A DNA stretch of 64,000 bases from Lysinibacillus composti (GTDB taxonomy: Bacteria; Bacillota; Bacilli; Bacillales_A; Planococcaceae). The notes below the pieces were generated by a model. That model had not been told where the DNA came from. It did not search any database and worked only from the letters and a program-made list of their open reading frames with translations. The stretch lies in NCBI RefSeq assembly GCF_016908465.1, contig NZ_JAFBDY010000001.1:682001-746000 (forward strand), given 5' to 3'. The translations under genes and the position numbers were made by a program. Shown here one piece after another: positions 8,509-16,735 of this stretch; the first letter of the stretch is position 1; the number at the start of each line of letters is the position of its first letter.

Positions 8509-8625
8509 TTCAACAAGATTTTTGAGGATTTTGTACATAGAGGCGATCCATCACTGGAAGTCCACAAAAGCCACGATCCAAACAGTCCCAAAGCCCAATC
8601 AGAAATCTGGGTTCCTGTAAAATAA
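8509..8625 (+). pseudogene. 3' fragment of an effector-binding (GyrI-like) domain gene
   Basis: A 38-codon open fragment with no start codon, reading FNKIFEDFVHRGDPSLEVHK and ending SEIWVPVK before TAA. The ending SEIW(V/I)PVK and the spacing match the C-terminal end of the GyrI-like/AraC effector-binding domain family. A stop codon lies immediately upstream in frame, so only the tail of the ancestral gene remains. Confidence 0.55.
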
Positions 8626-8750
8626 CCACGTATATAAGTTATTATAAAGACACTATTATGGGTAAATAATGTGATACCAAATAGTGTTAGGAGTTAAAAA
8701 TTCTAGAGTTAATTCACAAAATTGGTCGTCTTAGAAGACTTTTCAAAAAA

Positions 8751-8835
8751 TGTGTAGACGAAGAAAGATTATTTGCATTGCTGAGTCGGGGCACTTTTAC
8801 TTATCGTTAAACTCCGACTACTTGGTCTAGACACA
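8751..8835 (+). other. Nested inverted repeat upstream of the esterase gene
   Basis: Outer arms TGTGTAGAC (8751) and GTCTAGACACA (8825, two-base bulge) enclose inner arms AGTCGG (8784) and CCGACT (8814). The RNA could fold into a two-part stem. It ends about 80 bases before the esterase start, so it would lie in its leader. No known riboswitch consensus recognised. Confidence 0.4.
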
Positions 8836-8917
8836 TAATTTGGAGGTCTCTCAACAAAAGTTCGTACCATTTTTTTATCTAATTAGACCTTTGAAAATGA
8901 AGAAAGAAGGTTTTTCT

Positions 8918-9766
8918 ATGAAATCTATATTATTAATCGGACAATCAAATATGGCAGGCAGAGGTTTTATTGAGGATGTATCACCCATTTATAATGAGCA
9001 TATCAATATGTTGCGAAACGGTAGATGGCAAATGATGGCTGAGCCCATTAATTTTGATCGACACGTATCTGGTATTGGGCCGGCAGCCTCTTTTGCACAG
9101 GCGTGGACGGCGGATCATCCGGGTGAGTCCATTGGGATCATACCATGTGCAGAGGGAGGAAGCTCTATTGATGAATGGGCAATTGATGGACTATTAACAA
9201 GACATGCGATTTCTGAAGCAAAATTTGCTATGGAAACAAGTGAATTAGTCGGAATACTATGGCATCAAGGAGAAAGCGACAGCTACGGAGAACGATATAA
9301 AACATATGAAGATAAATTACTTTCATTATTAAAACACTTGAGAGAAGAATTGAATGCACCAGATATCCCAATTATAATCGGTGAGTTGGGACATTATCTG
9401 GGAGAGGTCGGATTTGGAAAAAGCGCTGTAGAATATAAACAAATAAACGAGATCTTATCTAAAGTTGCTCAAACCGAAGAAAATTGCTATTTTGTCACAG
9501 CAAAAGGCCTAACTGCCAATCCAGATGGCATACATATTAATGCGATGTCGCAAAGGAAATTTGGATTAAGATACTATGAAGCTTTCTCAAAACAAAAGCA
9601 TGTTTTAGATATTTTAGACATGGAAGATGAATGGATTGAAAAGGCTCCAAAACGTGAACTAACGAAAAAAGAACGTATATTTGTTCAAAGTACGATGTTT
9701 GCTTTAGGACAATTGAGTTTTGAGGAATTTTCTATTAATATCTCCAATATTAATGAAAGCAAATAA
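8918..9766 (+). CDS. Sialate O-acetylesterase-like (SASA family) SGNH esterase
   Basis: A 282-residue serine esterase of the SASA/DUF303 group. The nucleophile block LIGQSNMAGRG lies at the N-terminus (about residues 6-16), the oxyanion block ILWHQGESDS at about 107-116, and the C-terminal Asp/His at DGIHINA (about 205-211). No signal peptide, so it is cytoplasmic. Start chosen at ATG 8918 with AGAAGG eight bases upstream; longer starts add an unconserved tail. Acts on O-acetyl or similar ester substrates; real substrate unknown. The C-terminal 60 residues are an extra helical extension. Confidence 0.82.
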   Translation: MKSILLIGQSNMAGRGFIEDVSPIYNEHINMLRNGRWQMMAEPINFDRHVSGIGPAASFAQAWTADHPGESIGIIPCAEGGSSIDEWAIDGLLTRHAISEAKFAMETSELVGILWHQGESDSYGERYKTYEDKLLSLLKHLREELNAPDIPIIIGELGHYLGEVGFGKSAVEYKQINEILSKVAQTEENCYFVTAKGLTANPDGIHINAMSQRKFGLRYYEAFSKQKHVLDILDMEDEWIEKAPKRELTKKERIFVQSTMFALGQLSFEEFSINISNINESK

Positions 9767-9786
9767 ATAAAATTGTTAAACCATAG

Positions 9787-9822
9787 GGCGCCATTCTTCA
9801 AGGAATTGGCGTTCTTTTTGCT
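9787..9822 (+). terminator. Rho-independent terminator
   Basis: GCGCCATTC pairs with GAATTGGCG-type arm around TTCAAG, followed by TTCTTTTTG. Ends the esterase gene. Confidence 0.7.
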
Positions 9823-10048
9823 TTTAGGGAAGACTACAAAGGAGGGGAAAATACACATTTTCATATGATTCGAATAGGCTTTTAAAGTTGTTTCACGCAA
9901 CTAATTTTAAAAGCGTGCAACTTACTCTTACTACGTTACATTTTCGATAAGCGTATTCAATTGAGGTGGGTGGATAACCACACATCAAATTATATTTTAT
10001 AAATATTCTAAATATTGACTCAATTATTTTCGGTGTGTTCCATTTAAA
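9823..10048. other. Spacer without recognised gene
   Basis: No supported coding frame. The region leads to the palindromic operator and promoter of the MarR gene. Confidence 0.4.
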
Positions 10049-10066
10049 TAGTCAGTATACTGATTA
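10049..10066. promoter_or_regulatory. Putative MarR operator, copy 1
   Basis: TAGTCAGTATACTGATTA contains the perfect palindrome CAGTATACTG and nearly symmetric flanks. It lies 73 bases before the MarR gene start. A second copy with one base difference lies at 10604-10621, so autoregulation by this MarR protein is likely. Confidence 0.6.
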
Positions 10067-10138
10067 TTTAAAGTGAATTTAACTTAGCCAGATATACAAC
10101 GATATCAAAAAGAACCTATGTTGATTGGAGTGATCATC

Positions 10139-10558
10139 ATGTTTGAACTAAACGATAGCTTATCTTTCTTACTTTCTAAATGTAACCAAAAGGCTTTTGC
10201 ACTTGCTCAAGAGAGATTGATAGAATTTAATCTTACGCCAGAACAAGCCGTTGCACTTACTTACTTATTTAAAAAAGACGGAATTAACCAACTGCAATTA
10301 GGGGAAATGATTCAAAAAGATAGAACGACAGTAAGTGGAATTGTAAATAAACTTGTCACTTTAGGTTATGTAAGTAAAGGAACGAATCCATTTGACAAAC
10401 GCTCTAGTTTGCTCTTCATAACAGAGAAAGCGCTTTCTATTAAAGATGTGATGCTACAACAAGCCGTTGAGGTAAATAAATTTTTAACGAAAGATATAAC
10501 AGATCAGGAACGCGAATTCCTACTCACTATGCTTAAAAAGATAAGATATAGTACGTAA
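10139..10558 (+). CDS. MarR family transcriptional regulator
   Basis: A 139-residue winged-helix dimeric repressor. The DNA-binding region is INQLQLGEMIQKDRTTVSGIVNKLVTLGYVSK (about residues 53-84) followed by the wing NPFDKRSSLLFITEKA. Start taken at ATG 10139 with GGAG nine bases away; an ATG at 10118 lacks a site. Near-identical palindromes sit on both sides of the gene, one in its own promoter region and one ahead of the aldehyde dehydrogenase gene, suggesting it controls both. Confidence 0.88.
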   Translation: MFELNDSLSFLLSKCNQKAFALAQERLIEFNLTPEQAVALTYLFKKDGINQLQLGEMIQKDRTTVSGIVNKLVTLGYVSKGTNPFDKRSSLLFITEKALSIKDVMLQQAVEVNKFLTKDITDQEREFLLTMLKKIRYST

Positions 10559-10603
10559 AGATCGAATTGAGTCACTGGAAGCGATAAAACTATTTATCCC
10601 AAT

Positions 10604-10621
10604 TAGTCAGCATACTGATTA
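10604..10621. promoter_or_regulatory. Putative MarR operator, copy 2
   Basis: TAGTCAGCATACTGATTA matches the site at 10049-10066 at 17 of 18 positions. It lies after the marR stop and about 310 bases ahead of the aldehyde dehydrogenase start, probably controlling the downstream promoter. Confidence 0.6.
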
Positions 10622-10934
10622 ATCGATCATATAATCTATTAATTCTATAAAAAGGGGAGATTATTAGGAGTTTACTAGTATAGGGGGAAAGGTTAAAGGA
10701 GAAATGTAATTTATGCCAAGTGTAATGGAAAGCCCAAACAAATTAATTTTAGCGATTGGAACTTAAGATGCGCGGTAAGATTCGTCTACTGATATGATGT
10801 TTGAAATGTGTTGTGCAGTAAAAAACGTTCTATGAAATGAAATCATCCGAATGCGATAAATCCTATTAAGCCCCAGTGAAAAGGGTGATTATTTCGAAAT
10901 ATTTTAGAAATATATAGGAAAAGGGGTTAATAGA
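10622..10934 (+). other. Leader/spacer ahead of aldehyde dehydrogenase, with possible 17-codon ORF
   Basis: Contains AAAGGAG followed by a short frame at 10713-10766 (ATG CCA AGT to TAA, 17 residues MPSVMESPNKLILAIGT). The rest holds no open frame. It may be a decayed gene start or a leader peptide; I cannot decide which. Confidence 0.3.
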
Positions 10935-12398
10935 ATGAATATCAGTCAAGTTGATGTAAAACAAATTGATTTATGGATTAATCAAGAAGATGTGAAAACC
11001 TACCAGTATAAAGAAGTCATTGATCCTGGCAACTTAACGGAAATTGTTGGAATCGTTGCTCAAGGAAACGCCCATCACGTGGATCTAGCGGTTAAAGCGG
11101 CACATCAAGCCTTTCTTTCTTGGAGGGAAACGACTCTTGAACAAAGAGCTCAACTGCTATTAAAGGCAGCGAGTATTCTAGAAAAAAACAAGGATCAATA
11201 TGCCACATTGTTGACAAAAGAAACTGGTATGCTTTTATCTGCATGTAACGGAGATATGATGATATCGTCCATGATTATACGGGAAACGGTAAAACTGGCG
11301 CAGGAATTTTTCGAACCTAAATATGTGGAAGATGAACATACACGAATCAGTATTGAAAAGGTACCGCTAGGAGTCGTAGCTGCGATTACACCTTGGAATG
11401 TACCGATGGGAATTGCGATGGCGAAAGTTGCTGCCATTTTAATAACGGGAAATACAGTTGTACTAAAGCCATCTCCTAACGCGTCTTTAGCAGTTACTCT
11501 TGCTTTTAGAGAAATATCAAAACTATTTCCTCCTGGTGTCATAAACGTTGTTCATGGAGAACGTGAAGTTGGTGAAGCGTTAACATCCCATCCACTTGTA
11601 CGAAAAATTACGTTAACTGGCGGAGAAAAAACGGCTATTAGCATCATGAAATCTGCTGCTGATTCATTAAAACGGGTGCACTTTGAATTAGGTGGAAATG
11701 ACCCTGCCATCATTTTAGATGACGCTAATCTTGAAGAGGTTTTAAAGCAAATTACCGAGTTAACATTTAGACGTTCTGGACAAGTATGTGTAGCAACAAA
11801 GAGAATCTATATTCCAGAAACATTATACGAAGAAGCATGTGCGATTTTTATGAGCTATGTTGATCGTTTTAAGATTGGTCATGGATTAAACCCAGATGCG
11901 ACATTTGGACCGGTTAATAATCAACATCAGTATGAGTATGTTACCTCCCTCATTCAAAGGGCAAAGCAATATGCGCAAGTCACAGAATTAGGGACGAAGC
12001 TTGAACCAGAAAACTGGAATAATGGCTATTACATCCATCCAACGGTTGTTACGTATGTAAAAAATCATGAAGAAATTGTTCAAAGTGAACAGTTTGGTCC
12101 GGTTGTTCCATTAATATCGTACAAAGACGAAGAAGAAATGCTCCGTATGGTAAACGATACAGAGTATGGACTCGGATCTTCTGTTTGGACATCAGATTAC
12201 GAGAGAGGGCTTAGAGTTGCTAAGAAAATCGAAGCTGGCTGCACTGGCATCAATGGAAGTATCGATTCTCCTCTAGGTATGAATATTGTTCCTTTTGGTG
12301 GAGTAAAAAGAAGTGGCATTGGTTGGGAACGAGGAGTGTCTGGCTTACAGGAGTTTGTAAACTACCATAGTATTACTTACCATAAAACTTTCAAGTAA
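10935..12398 (+). CDS. NAD(P)-dependent aldehyde dehydrogenase
   Basis: A 487-residue member of the ALDH superfamily, oxidising an aldehyde to a carboxylic acid. Motifs: Rossmann/oxyanion Asn in AITPWNVPMG (about residues 152-161), KPSPNASLA, cofactor-loop LTGGEKTAISIM (about 228), catalytic Glu in HFELGGNDP (about 251-259) and catalytic Cys in RRSGQVCVATKR (about 280-291). AAAAGGGG ribosome-binding site before the ATG. The upstream MarR operator copy suggests induction by the MarR ligand. Substrate not inferable. Confidence 0.93.
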   Translation: MNISQVDVKQIDLWINQEDVKTYQYKEVIDPGNLTEIVGIVAQGNAHHVDLAVKAAHQAFLSWRETTLEQRAQLLLKAASILEKNKDQYATLLTKETGMLLSACNGDMMISSMIIRETVKLAQEFFEPKYVEDEHTRISIEKVPLGVVAAITPWNVPMGIAMAKVAAILITGNTVVLKPSPNASLAVTLAFREISKLFPPGVINVVHGEREVGEALTSHPLVRKITLTGGEKTAISIMKSAADSLKRVHFELGGNDPAIILDDANLEEVLKQITELTFRRSGQVCVATKRIYIPETLYEEACAIFMSYVDRFKIGHGLNPDATFGPVNNQHQYEYVTSLIQRAKQYAQVTELGTKLEPENWNNGYYIHPTVVTYVKNHEEIVQSEQFGPVVPLISYKDEEEMLRMVNDTEYGLGSSVWTSDYERGLRVAKKIEAGCTGINGSIDSPLGMNIVPFGGVKRSGIGWERGVSGLQEFVNYHSITYHKTFK

Positions 12399-12469
12399 AA
12401 AGGGTGACATGGAAATTGTTCTCATTCTAAAAATGAGATAGAATTTTTCGTTACGAATAAGGGTGAGAA

Positions 12470-12502
12470 AGAGGGAAGGAGAAATTACTCTTTTCCTTTT
12501 TT
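12470..12502 (+). terminator. Probable terminator
   Basis: GGAAGGAG can pair with CTCTTTTCC around AAATTA, followed by a run of T. Ends the aldehyde dehydrogenase transcript before the nhaC promoter. Confidence 0.6.
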
Positions 12503-12524
12503 ATTTCTTAAAATTCTACTACTA

Positions 12525-12552
12525 TTGACATTTAGCTAATACATGCTAGAAT
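12525..12552 (+). promoter_or_regulatory. Sigma-A promoter for nhaC-like gene
   Basis: TTGACA (perfect -35), 16-base spacer, TAGAAT (-10, five of six). Expected transcription start near 12559, placing the hairpin at 12562-12587 at the extreme 5' end of the mRNA. Confidence 0.7.
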
Positions 12553-12561
12553 AAAAAAATG

Positions 12562-12587
12562 ACTTCGGCGCGTTGAAGCGTCGAAGT
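12562..12587 (+). promoter_or_regulatory. 5'-terminal mRNA hairpin
   Basis: ACTTCGGCGC and GCGTCGAAGT form a 10-bp stem with one G-U pair and a GTTGAA loop. Just downstream of the predicted transcription start and 43 bases before the start codon. No T run follows, so it is not a terminator; it may stabilise the mRNA or be a protein-binding site. Confidence 0.5.
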
Positions 12588-12630
12588 ATTGAAGTTGAAA
12601 CGTAAATTTATATCATCTAGGAGTATGCAT

Positions 12631-14007
12631 ATGTTTTCAATTGAGGCAAAAACAAAACCGTCAGTATTCGAAGCATTATCCATTGTAATAGTAGTGATAT
12701 TAATCATTTCTATTGCAATAGGAAAGCTGGGTGCTGTACCACATATCCCCATTCTTTTTTCAATTATTCTTCTCCTTTTTTATGGTTTGCTAAAACGTGT
12801 GTCATTTAACGCGTTGGAAGAAAGTATGAGATCTGGAGTTATATCAGGAATCGGTGCTATTTATATCTTCTTTTTAATAGGTATCTTGATTAGTAGCTGG
12901 ATTGTAAGCGGTACAATACCAACGCTTTTATATATGGGTTTTTCTCTCGTATCGGCTAGTTTCTTTTATGCGATTGTATTTATCATTACAGCAATTATCG
13001 GTACAGCAATTGGTAGTTCATTGACGACAGTTGCGACAATCGGGGTTGCTTTTGTAAGTATTGCAGGAGCCATTGATGCATCACTGGCATTGACGGCTGG
13101 CGCTATTGTATCGGGAGCGTTTTTTGGCGATAAAATGTCTCCATTGTCAGATACAACCAATTTAGCTGCGAGCATCGTCAATGTTGATTTATTTGAACAT
13201 ATTAAAAATATGAGTTGGACAACCATTCCTGCGTTTTTAATTAGCGGTGTACTATATGCTACTTTATCCCCTTCAGTTGAAGGCGTAGATAACACGACTA
13301 TTCAGTTCTATAAGACTAGTTTACTAGATGCGAATTTTGTGCATTGGTATGCTATTGTGCCACTTCTAGTCTTAATTGTTTGCACATTGAAGAAAGTGCC
13401 AGCATTTATAACGCTTATTATTAGTTCCGTTGTAGCGCTTTTCTTATCACTATTTCATACGTCTTTATCAATTAGTGATTACTGTACAATCTTATACAGT
13501 GGTTATGTTTCTGAAACAGGGGTTGAAGTAATTGATTCACTCTTAACTCGTGGTGGAATCAGTAGTATGTTCTTTACCATTATGCTTGTGGTGCTTAGCC
13601 TCAGCATGGGTGGGTTATTGTTTGCTTTAGGTATTATTCAAACATTACTTAGCAAAATTGAAAATCTATTAAAATCCGTTGGTGCATTGATTACAGGGAC
13701 GGCTTTAACTGCAATTGGTATTAATATAGTCGTTGGAGAGCAGTATTTATCGATTTTATTAACAGGGGAAGCCTTTAAGCAAAAATATAGAGAACTAGGC
13801 TTACAACCTAAAAATTTAAGCCGAGTAATGGAAGATGCAGGTACAGTCGTTAATCCGCTTGTTCCATGGAGTGTTTGTGGTTTATTTATTGCCTCCATGC
13901 TTGACGTTTCCGTGATTGACTATTTGCCATTTGCGTTCTTTTGCTTACTAAGTCCACTCCTTACAATCATATTTGGATGGCTAAACCTTACAATATCAAG
14001 AAACTAA
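12631..14007 (+). CDS. NhaC family Na+/H+ antiporter-type transporter
   Basis: A 458-residue integral membrane protein with about 11-12 helices. The block GAIVSGAFFGDKMSPLSDTTNLAAS (about residues 165-190) is the NhaC family signature, and the C-terminal MEDAGTVVNPLVPWSVCG is also conserved. Start set at ATG 12631, which has TAGGAG seven bases upstream; a TTG at 12589 would overlap the leader hairpin and lacks a site. Family members exchange sodium for protons or exchange organic ions such as malate/lactate. Single-gene unit with its own promoter and terminator. Confidence 0.9.
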   Translation: MFSIEAKTKPSVFEALSIVIVVILIISIAIGKLGAVPHIPILFSIILLLFYGLLKRVSFNALEESMRSGVISGIGAIYIFFLIGILISSWIVSGTIPTLLYMGFSLVSASFFYAIVFIITAIIGTAIGSSLTTVATIGVAFVSIAGAIDASLALTAGAIVSGAFFGDKMSPLSDTTNLAASIVNVDLFEHIKNMSWTTIPAFLISGVLYATLSPSVEGVDNTTIQFYKTSLLDANFVHWYAIVPLLVLIVCTLKKVPAFITLIISSVVALFLSLFHTSLSISDYCTILYSGYVSETGVEVIDSLLTRGGISSMFFTIMLVVLSLSMGGLLFALGIIQTLLSKIENLLKSVGALITGTALTAIGINIVVGEQYLSILLTGEAFKQKYRELGLQPKNLSRVMEDAGTVVNPLVPWSVCGLFIASMLDVSVIDYLPFAFFCLLSPLLTIIFGWLNLTISRN

Positions 14008-14019
14008 ATAACCAAACAT

Positions 14020-14062
14020 TAGTAGTACAAACCAAGGCCATGGTTTGTGCTACTATTTTGTT
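14020..14062 (+). terminator. Rho-independent terminator
   Basis: TAGTAGTACAAACC pairs with GGTTTGTGCTACTA over an eight-base loop, followed by TTTTGTTG. Confidence 0.88.
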
Positions 14063-14212
14063 GTAGAAGGGGAGGAAGGTCAATTAGCCTCTGAGAGCAT
14101 TTAGAATCCGTATTTTATATAGACCAAATACGCTCTGATATTTTAATCAGTTTAGTAGATGGCTCCTAGAGTTCAGCAAACGGTAGCTTTAGTTGATGAA
14201 GAAATATTTCGT

Positions 14213-14262
14213 ACAAAAGGATAGATGCAAGCAGGATAATTCCTGTTCATCTATCCTTATCT
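14213..14262 (-). terminator. Terminator of the glycosidase operon
   Basis: On the minus strand AAGGATAGATG pairs with CATCTATCCTT around a second small stem (AACAGGA/TCCTGCTT), followed by TTTTG. Located 17 bases past the glycosidase stop codon. Confidence 0.72.
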
Positions 14263-14278
14263 TTTCGATAGGGGGGTT

Positions 14279-15271
14279 TTAGAGCCCCAATACTTGAATT
14301 AACTTTTTGAACGTATTGTAGGCAGGCTTCGGCGAATAATCATCACGTACTATTCCATATTGATGAAAGAGGTCATCTTTGGAACTATCTGCATCTCGGA
14401 GCCCAAATAGTGCGTAATGCGTGATATTGAATTCCATGCGCAAATCATAGATTGTTCGAATAACTGTATGAAGAACTACAGATTGGCGTTCATAAGATCT
14501 TTCAATACCGGCAACAGGGTTCATTCCTGTTGGCCAACCATTTTCAGTAACTCGAATAGGGACTGAAACGGGAATGCCCACGGTAGTAAGATTTTCCCTT
14601 AAATCGCGAAGTGTATGTTCAATAGAAGCAGTTATTTCGTTTAAATCGAGTGGTTTGTCTTCGAATACATCTACGTAAAAATTATGTCCAACAAAATCAA
14701 CCGACTCGATAAATGTGGTACTATCTACTGCTTTAGCAAAGTTTGTCCAAAAGTGTGGGACAGATGCAGGGCTTTCTGGAACCGAGCCAAATCCAATTTT
14801 AAGTGGTAAATTGAGTAATTGTGCTTCTTGTTTCGCTGCAATGACACCTTCAATTAAAGCTTGCATGATATATGACTTAGAACCTTCCATAAAAGATAAA
14901 TTAGGTTCGTTTGTAATTTGAATTGAATTTAATTGAGAGCCGTATTTGTTAATGACTTGTCGAATAAATTTTAGCCAGTTATTTAAATCGATCTCTTGTT
15001 CGTCATTATTGGTCCAATCTCCACAACCGATCGTTAAGTCTCCTAATAAATTGAACTCAAAATAACGCTCGGCATTTTCTAACATCTTTGACTCCCATTC
15101 CTTTGAATAAATAAGATAGGTTCTTGGATACACCTGTTTTGAGTCACCCTGAAGGTCAGTTAACGCTAATTGAATCTTATTATAGTCATCGGCAGGGCCT
15201 ACTGCTAAACCAAAAGGCGTACCCGCAACGCTTAATGGGTAAATTCCAAATGTTATTCCTAATGTTGTCAT
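14279..15271 (-). CDS. Cytoplasmic clan GH-A-like glycoside hydrolase
   Basis: A 330-residue TIM-barrel protein. A probable acid/base is Glu122 in ITNEPNLSF, and a probable nucleophile is Glu243 in RVTENGWPTG; this pair (NEP late in strand 4, E on strand 7) is typical of clan GH-A, for example families 5, 17, 39 or 53. There is no signal peptide, so it would act on an imported sugar or glycoside inside the cell. GGAG ribosome-binding site before the ATG. It lies 15 bases after a marR gene on the same strand and should be co-transcribed with it. Exact family and substrate unknown. Confidence 0.72.
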   Translation of the reverse strand: MTTLGITFGIYPLSVAGTPFGLAVGPADDYNKIQLALTDLQGDSKQVYPRTYLIYSKEWESKMLENAERYFEFNLLGDLTIGCGDWTNNDEQEIDLNNWLKFIRQVINKYGSQLNSIQITNEPNLSFMEGSKSYIMQALIEGVIAAKQEAQLLNLPLKIGFGSVPESPASVPHFWTNFAKAVDSTTFIESVDFVGHNFYVDVFEDKPLDLNEITASIEHTLRDLRENLTTVGIPVSVPIRVTENGWPTGMNPVAGIERSYERQSVVLHTVIRTIYDLRMEFNITHYALFGLRDADSSKDDLFHQYGIVRDDYSPKPAYNTFKKLIQVLGL

Positions 15272-15286
15272 ATGATAATCTCCTTT

Positions 15287-15721
15287 TTAATCTTCCATTT
15301 TTTTTAATAACACATTCACCTTATGGAGAGCGTAGGCTAAATCTAATTTATCTTCGGCACTTATTTTGGCTAAATTATTTGTGAATCTTTGATATATTTC
15401 ATGCCACTTTTTAGTTTGAATTTCCTTACCTTTTGGGGTTAATGAAACTAAAACTGCACGTTTATCTTTAATATCAGGCTCCTTCAGTAAATAACCTTGA
15501 GCTTCTAGATCACTAATAATATTGGTTAGTTGTTGTTTCGTCATATTTAGACCACTACTAATATCTTTTATATTCAATGCACTTTGTTGCATATATAAAA
15601 ACTCGATTACATGATTCTGTGTATGTGTTAAAACGGTTGAATCTTTGTTTAGGTCGCTAAAGCTCCGAAATAAGTTTGGAATCAAAGCAATATATTCTTC
15701 AGCAATCTTATCATTTCCCAT
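15287..15721 (-). CDS. MarR family transcriptional regulator
   Basis: A 144-residue winged-helix repressor; recognition region ALNIKDISSGLNMTKQQLTNIISDLEAQGYL and the wing IKDKRAVLVSLTPKG are clear. Start preferred at ATG 15721 because AGTGGTGA precedes it; a GTG at 15733 is possible. First gene of an operon with the glycosidase. Two palindromes at 15747-15766 and 15802-15817 flank a TTGACA box (15778-15783, minus strand), so the protein very likely controls its own operon. Confidence 0.87.
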   Translation of the reverse strand: MGNDKIAEEYIALIPNLFRSFSDLNKDSTVLTHTQNHVIEFLYMQQSALNIKDISSGLNMTKQQLTNIISDLEAQGYLLKEPDIKDKRAVLVSLTPKGKEIQTKKWHEIYQRFTNNLAKISAEDKLDLAYALHKVNVLLKKMED

Positions 15722-15746
15722 CACTGTCACCACTTTTATAAGAATG

Positions 15747-15766
15747 TAGTAAATAACTTATTACTA
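15747..15766. promoter_or_regulatory. Putative MarR operator (near-palindrome)
   Basis: TAGTAAATAACTTATTACTA is nearly symmetric and overlaps the -10 region of the minus-strand promoter whose TTGACA box is at 15778-15783. Confidence 0.45.
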
Positions 15767-15801
15767 AATTTAATATTTGTCAACAATCATTCAAGTTTAA
15801 G

Positions 15802-15817
15802 GTAAATATATATTTAC
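15802..15817. promoter_or_regulatory. Putative MarR operator (perfect palindrome)
   Basis: GTAAATATATATTTAC is a perfect 16-bp palindrome sharing the TAAAT/ATTTA-type half site with the element at 15747-15766 and lying upstream of the -35 box. Confidence 0.45.
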
Positions 15818-16069
15818 TAAATTCATTAACCTATAAGTTTTAGATGGCGGACATTAATTATTTCGTTGAATATGATACATATATTGGTAAGCATTAAGTG
15901 GATAAAAATTTTGTCATTCAGTTTCAAAGATTACAGGGAAGGGGATTAAAAAAACACCACTTTTTATGTGTGTGCGCTGATCCAAGAAGGATTAACGTTT
16001 TTTTTGTGGAATTATTAAGAGTTTAATAGGTAGAACATAAAAAATTAGAATTTCAGAAAGAGGCACATT
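15818..16069. other. Spacer, nothing recognised
   Basis: No supported coding frame. A weak hairpin ATCC-AAGAA-GGAT followed by a T run occurs near 15980-16010. Confidence 0.4.
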
Positions 16070-16342
16070 ATGTCTATTAGTTTTTCAGAAATAATCTTGC
16101 TATTTATTTTTATCGGTTGTCCGCTACTGTTTCCGCTGCTCGCTAGGAAATGGGTATGGTTCATAACGATGATCATTGGATATATCCTTTATATCCTGTG
16201 GGGAGTGTTTCTTCACTTTACGTCAGATATTACCGAGTACGGTACAGGCTATGGTATATTCATTATTCCTTATTTAATCGGGGTAACAATCTTAGGTGTA
16301 ATAATTCAACGTACAAAAGGTAAAGTTTCAAATGAAGGATAA
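16070..16342 (+). CDS. Small membrane protein (90 aa), unknown
   Basis: Three hydrophobic segments (about residues 5-25, 28-48 and 65-83) and a short basic C-terminal tail. AGAGGC weak ribosome-binding site nine bases before the ATG. No family recognised. Followed by a strong terminator. Confidence 0.55.
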   Translation: MSISFSEIILLFIFIGCPLLFPLLARKWVWFITMIIGYILYILWGVFLHFTSDITEYGTGYGIFIIPYLIGVTILGVIIQRTKGKVSNEG

Positions 16343-16398
16343 AGTAGATGTTAAAGATAAACAATTAAGCATAAACGTTTTAATTCTAACTAGGAAAT

Positions 16399-16441
16399 AA
16401 AAAAAGACAAAATCAACTATAAAAGTTGATTTTGTCTTTTT
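16399..16441. terminator. Strong bidirectional terminator
   Basis: AAAAAGACAAAATCAACT pairs with AGTTGATTTTGTCTTTTT around a short ATAAA loop. Can serve the small membrane gene on the plus strand and the SRP RNA gene, which converges from the minus strand. Confidence 0.88.
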
Positions 16442-16468
16442 GAAAAATCTATTATGTACGTGTTAATG

Positions 16469-16735
16469 CCGTACACCTCACTTTGACTGCCGAACATAAG
16501 CGTTACTTTTGTCGCCAGCTCAGGCTAGGCTACCCCGCGGCACATGAATGGTTCCACTTAATGCTGCTTCCTTCCGGACCTGACATGGTTCATGGGTATT
16601 CATTGCGCAGGACCCAACCGTCAACACTACGTGCAAAAGGCAGGCCTTACATGCGTACAGCCTCAGATAAGGACTTCAGTCTCGCTAGAGCGGATTGCGA
16701 GTTATAGGGCACCGCTACCTCCCCACCTAGTACGA
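16469..16735 (-). ncRNA. ffs: Signal recognition particle RNA (long Bacillus type)
   Basis: About 267 bases on the minus strand. The diagnostic SRP domain IV loop reads CATGTCAGGTCCGGAAGGAAGC, and the Alu-domain 5' region contains GGTGGGGAGGTAGCGGTGCCC and the later TCCGCTCTAGC. Size and both ends (…GTGAGGTGTACGGC) parallel the 271-nt scRNA of Bacillus subtilis, so it includes the Alu domain absent from short bacterial forms. Exact ends are approximate because the mature RNA is processed. It directs membrane and secreted proteins to the translocon together with Ffh. Confidence 0.95.

Noticed and set aside
16483..16707. Open frame of 74 codons on the plus strand
   Set aside because: It lies antisense to the SRP RNA gene, whose conserved sequence explains the open frame.
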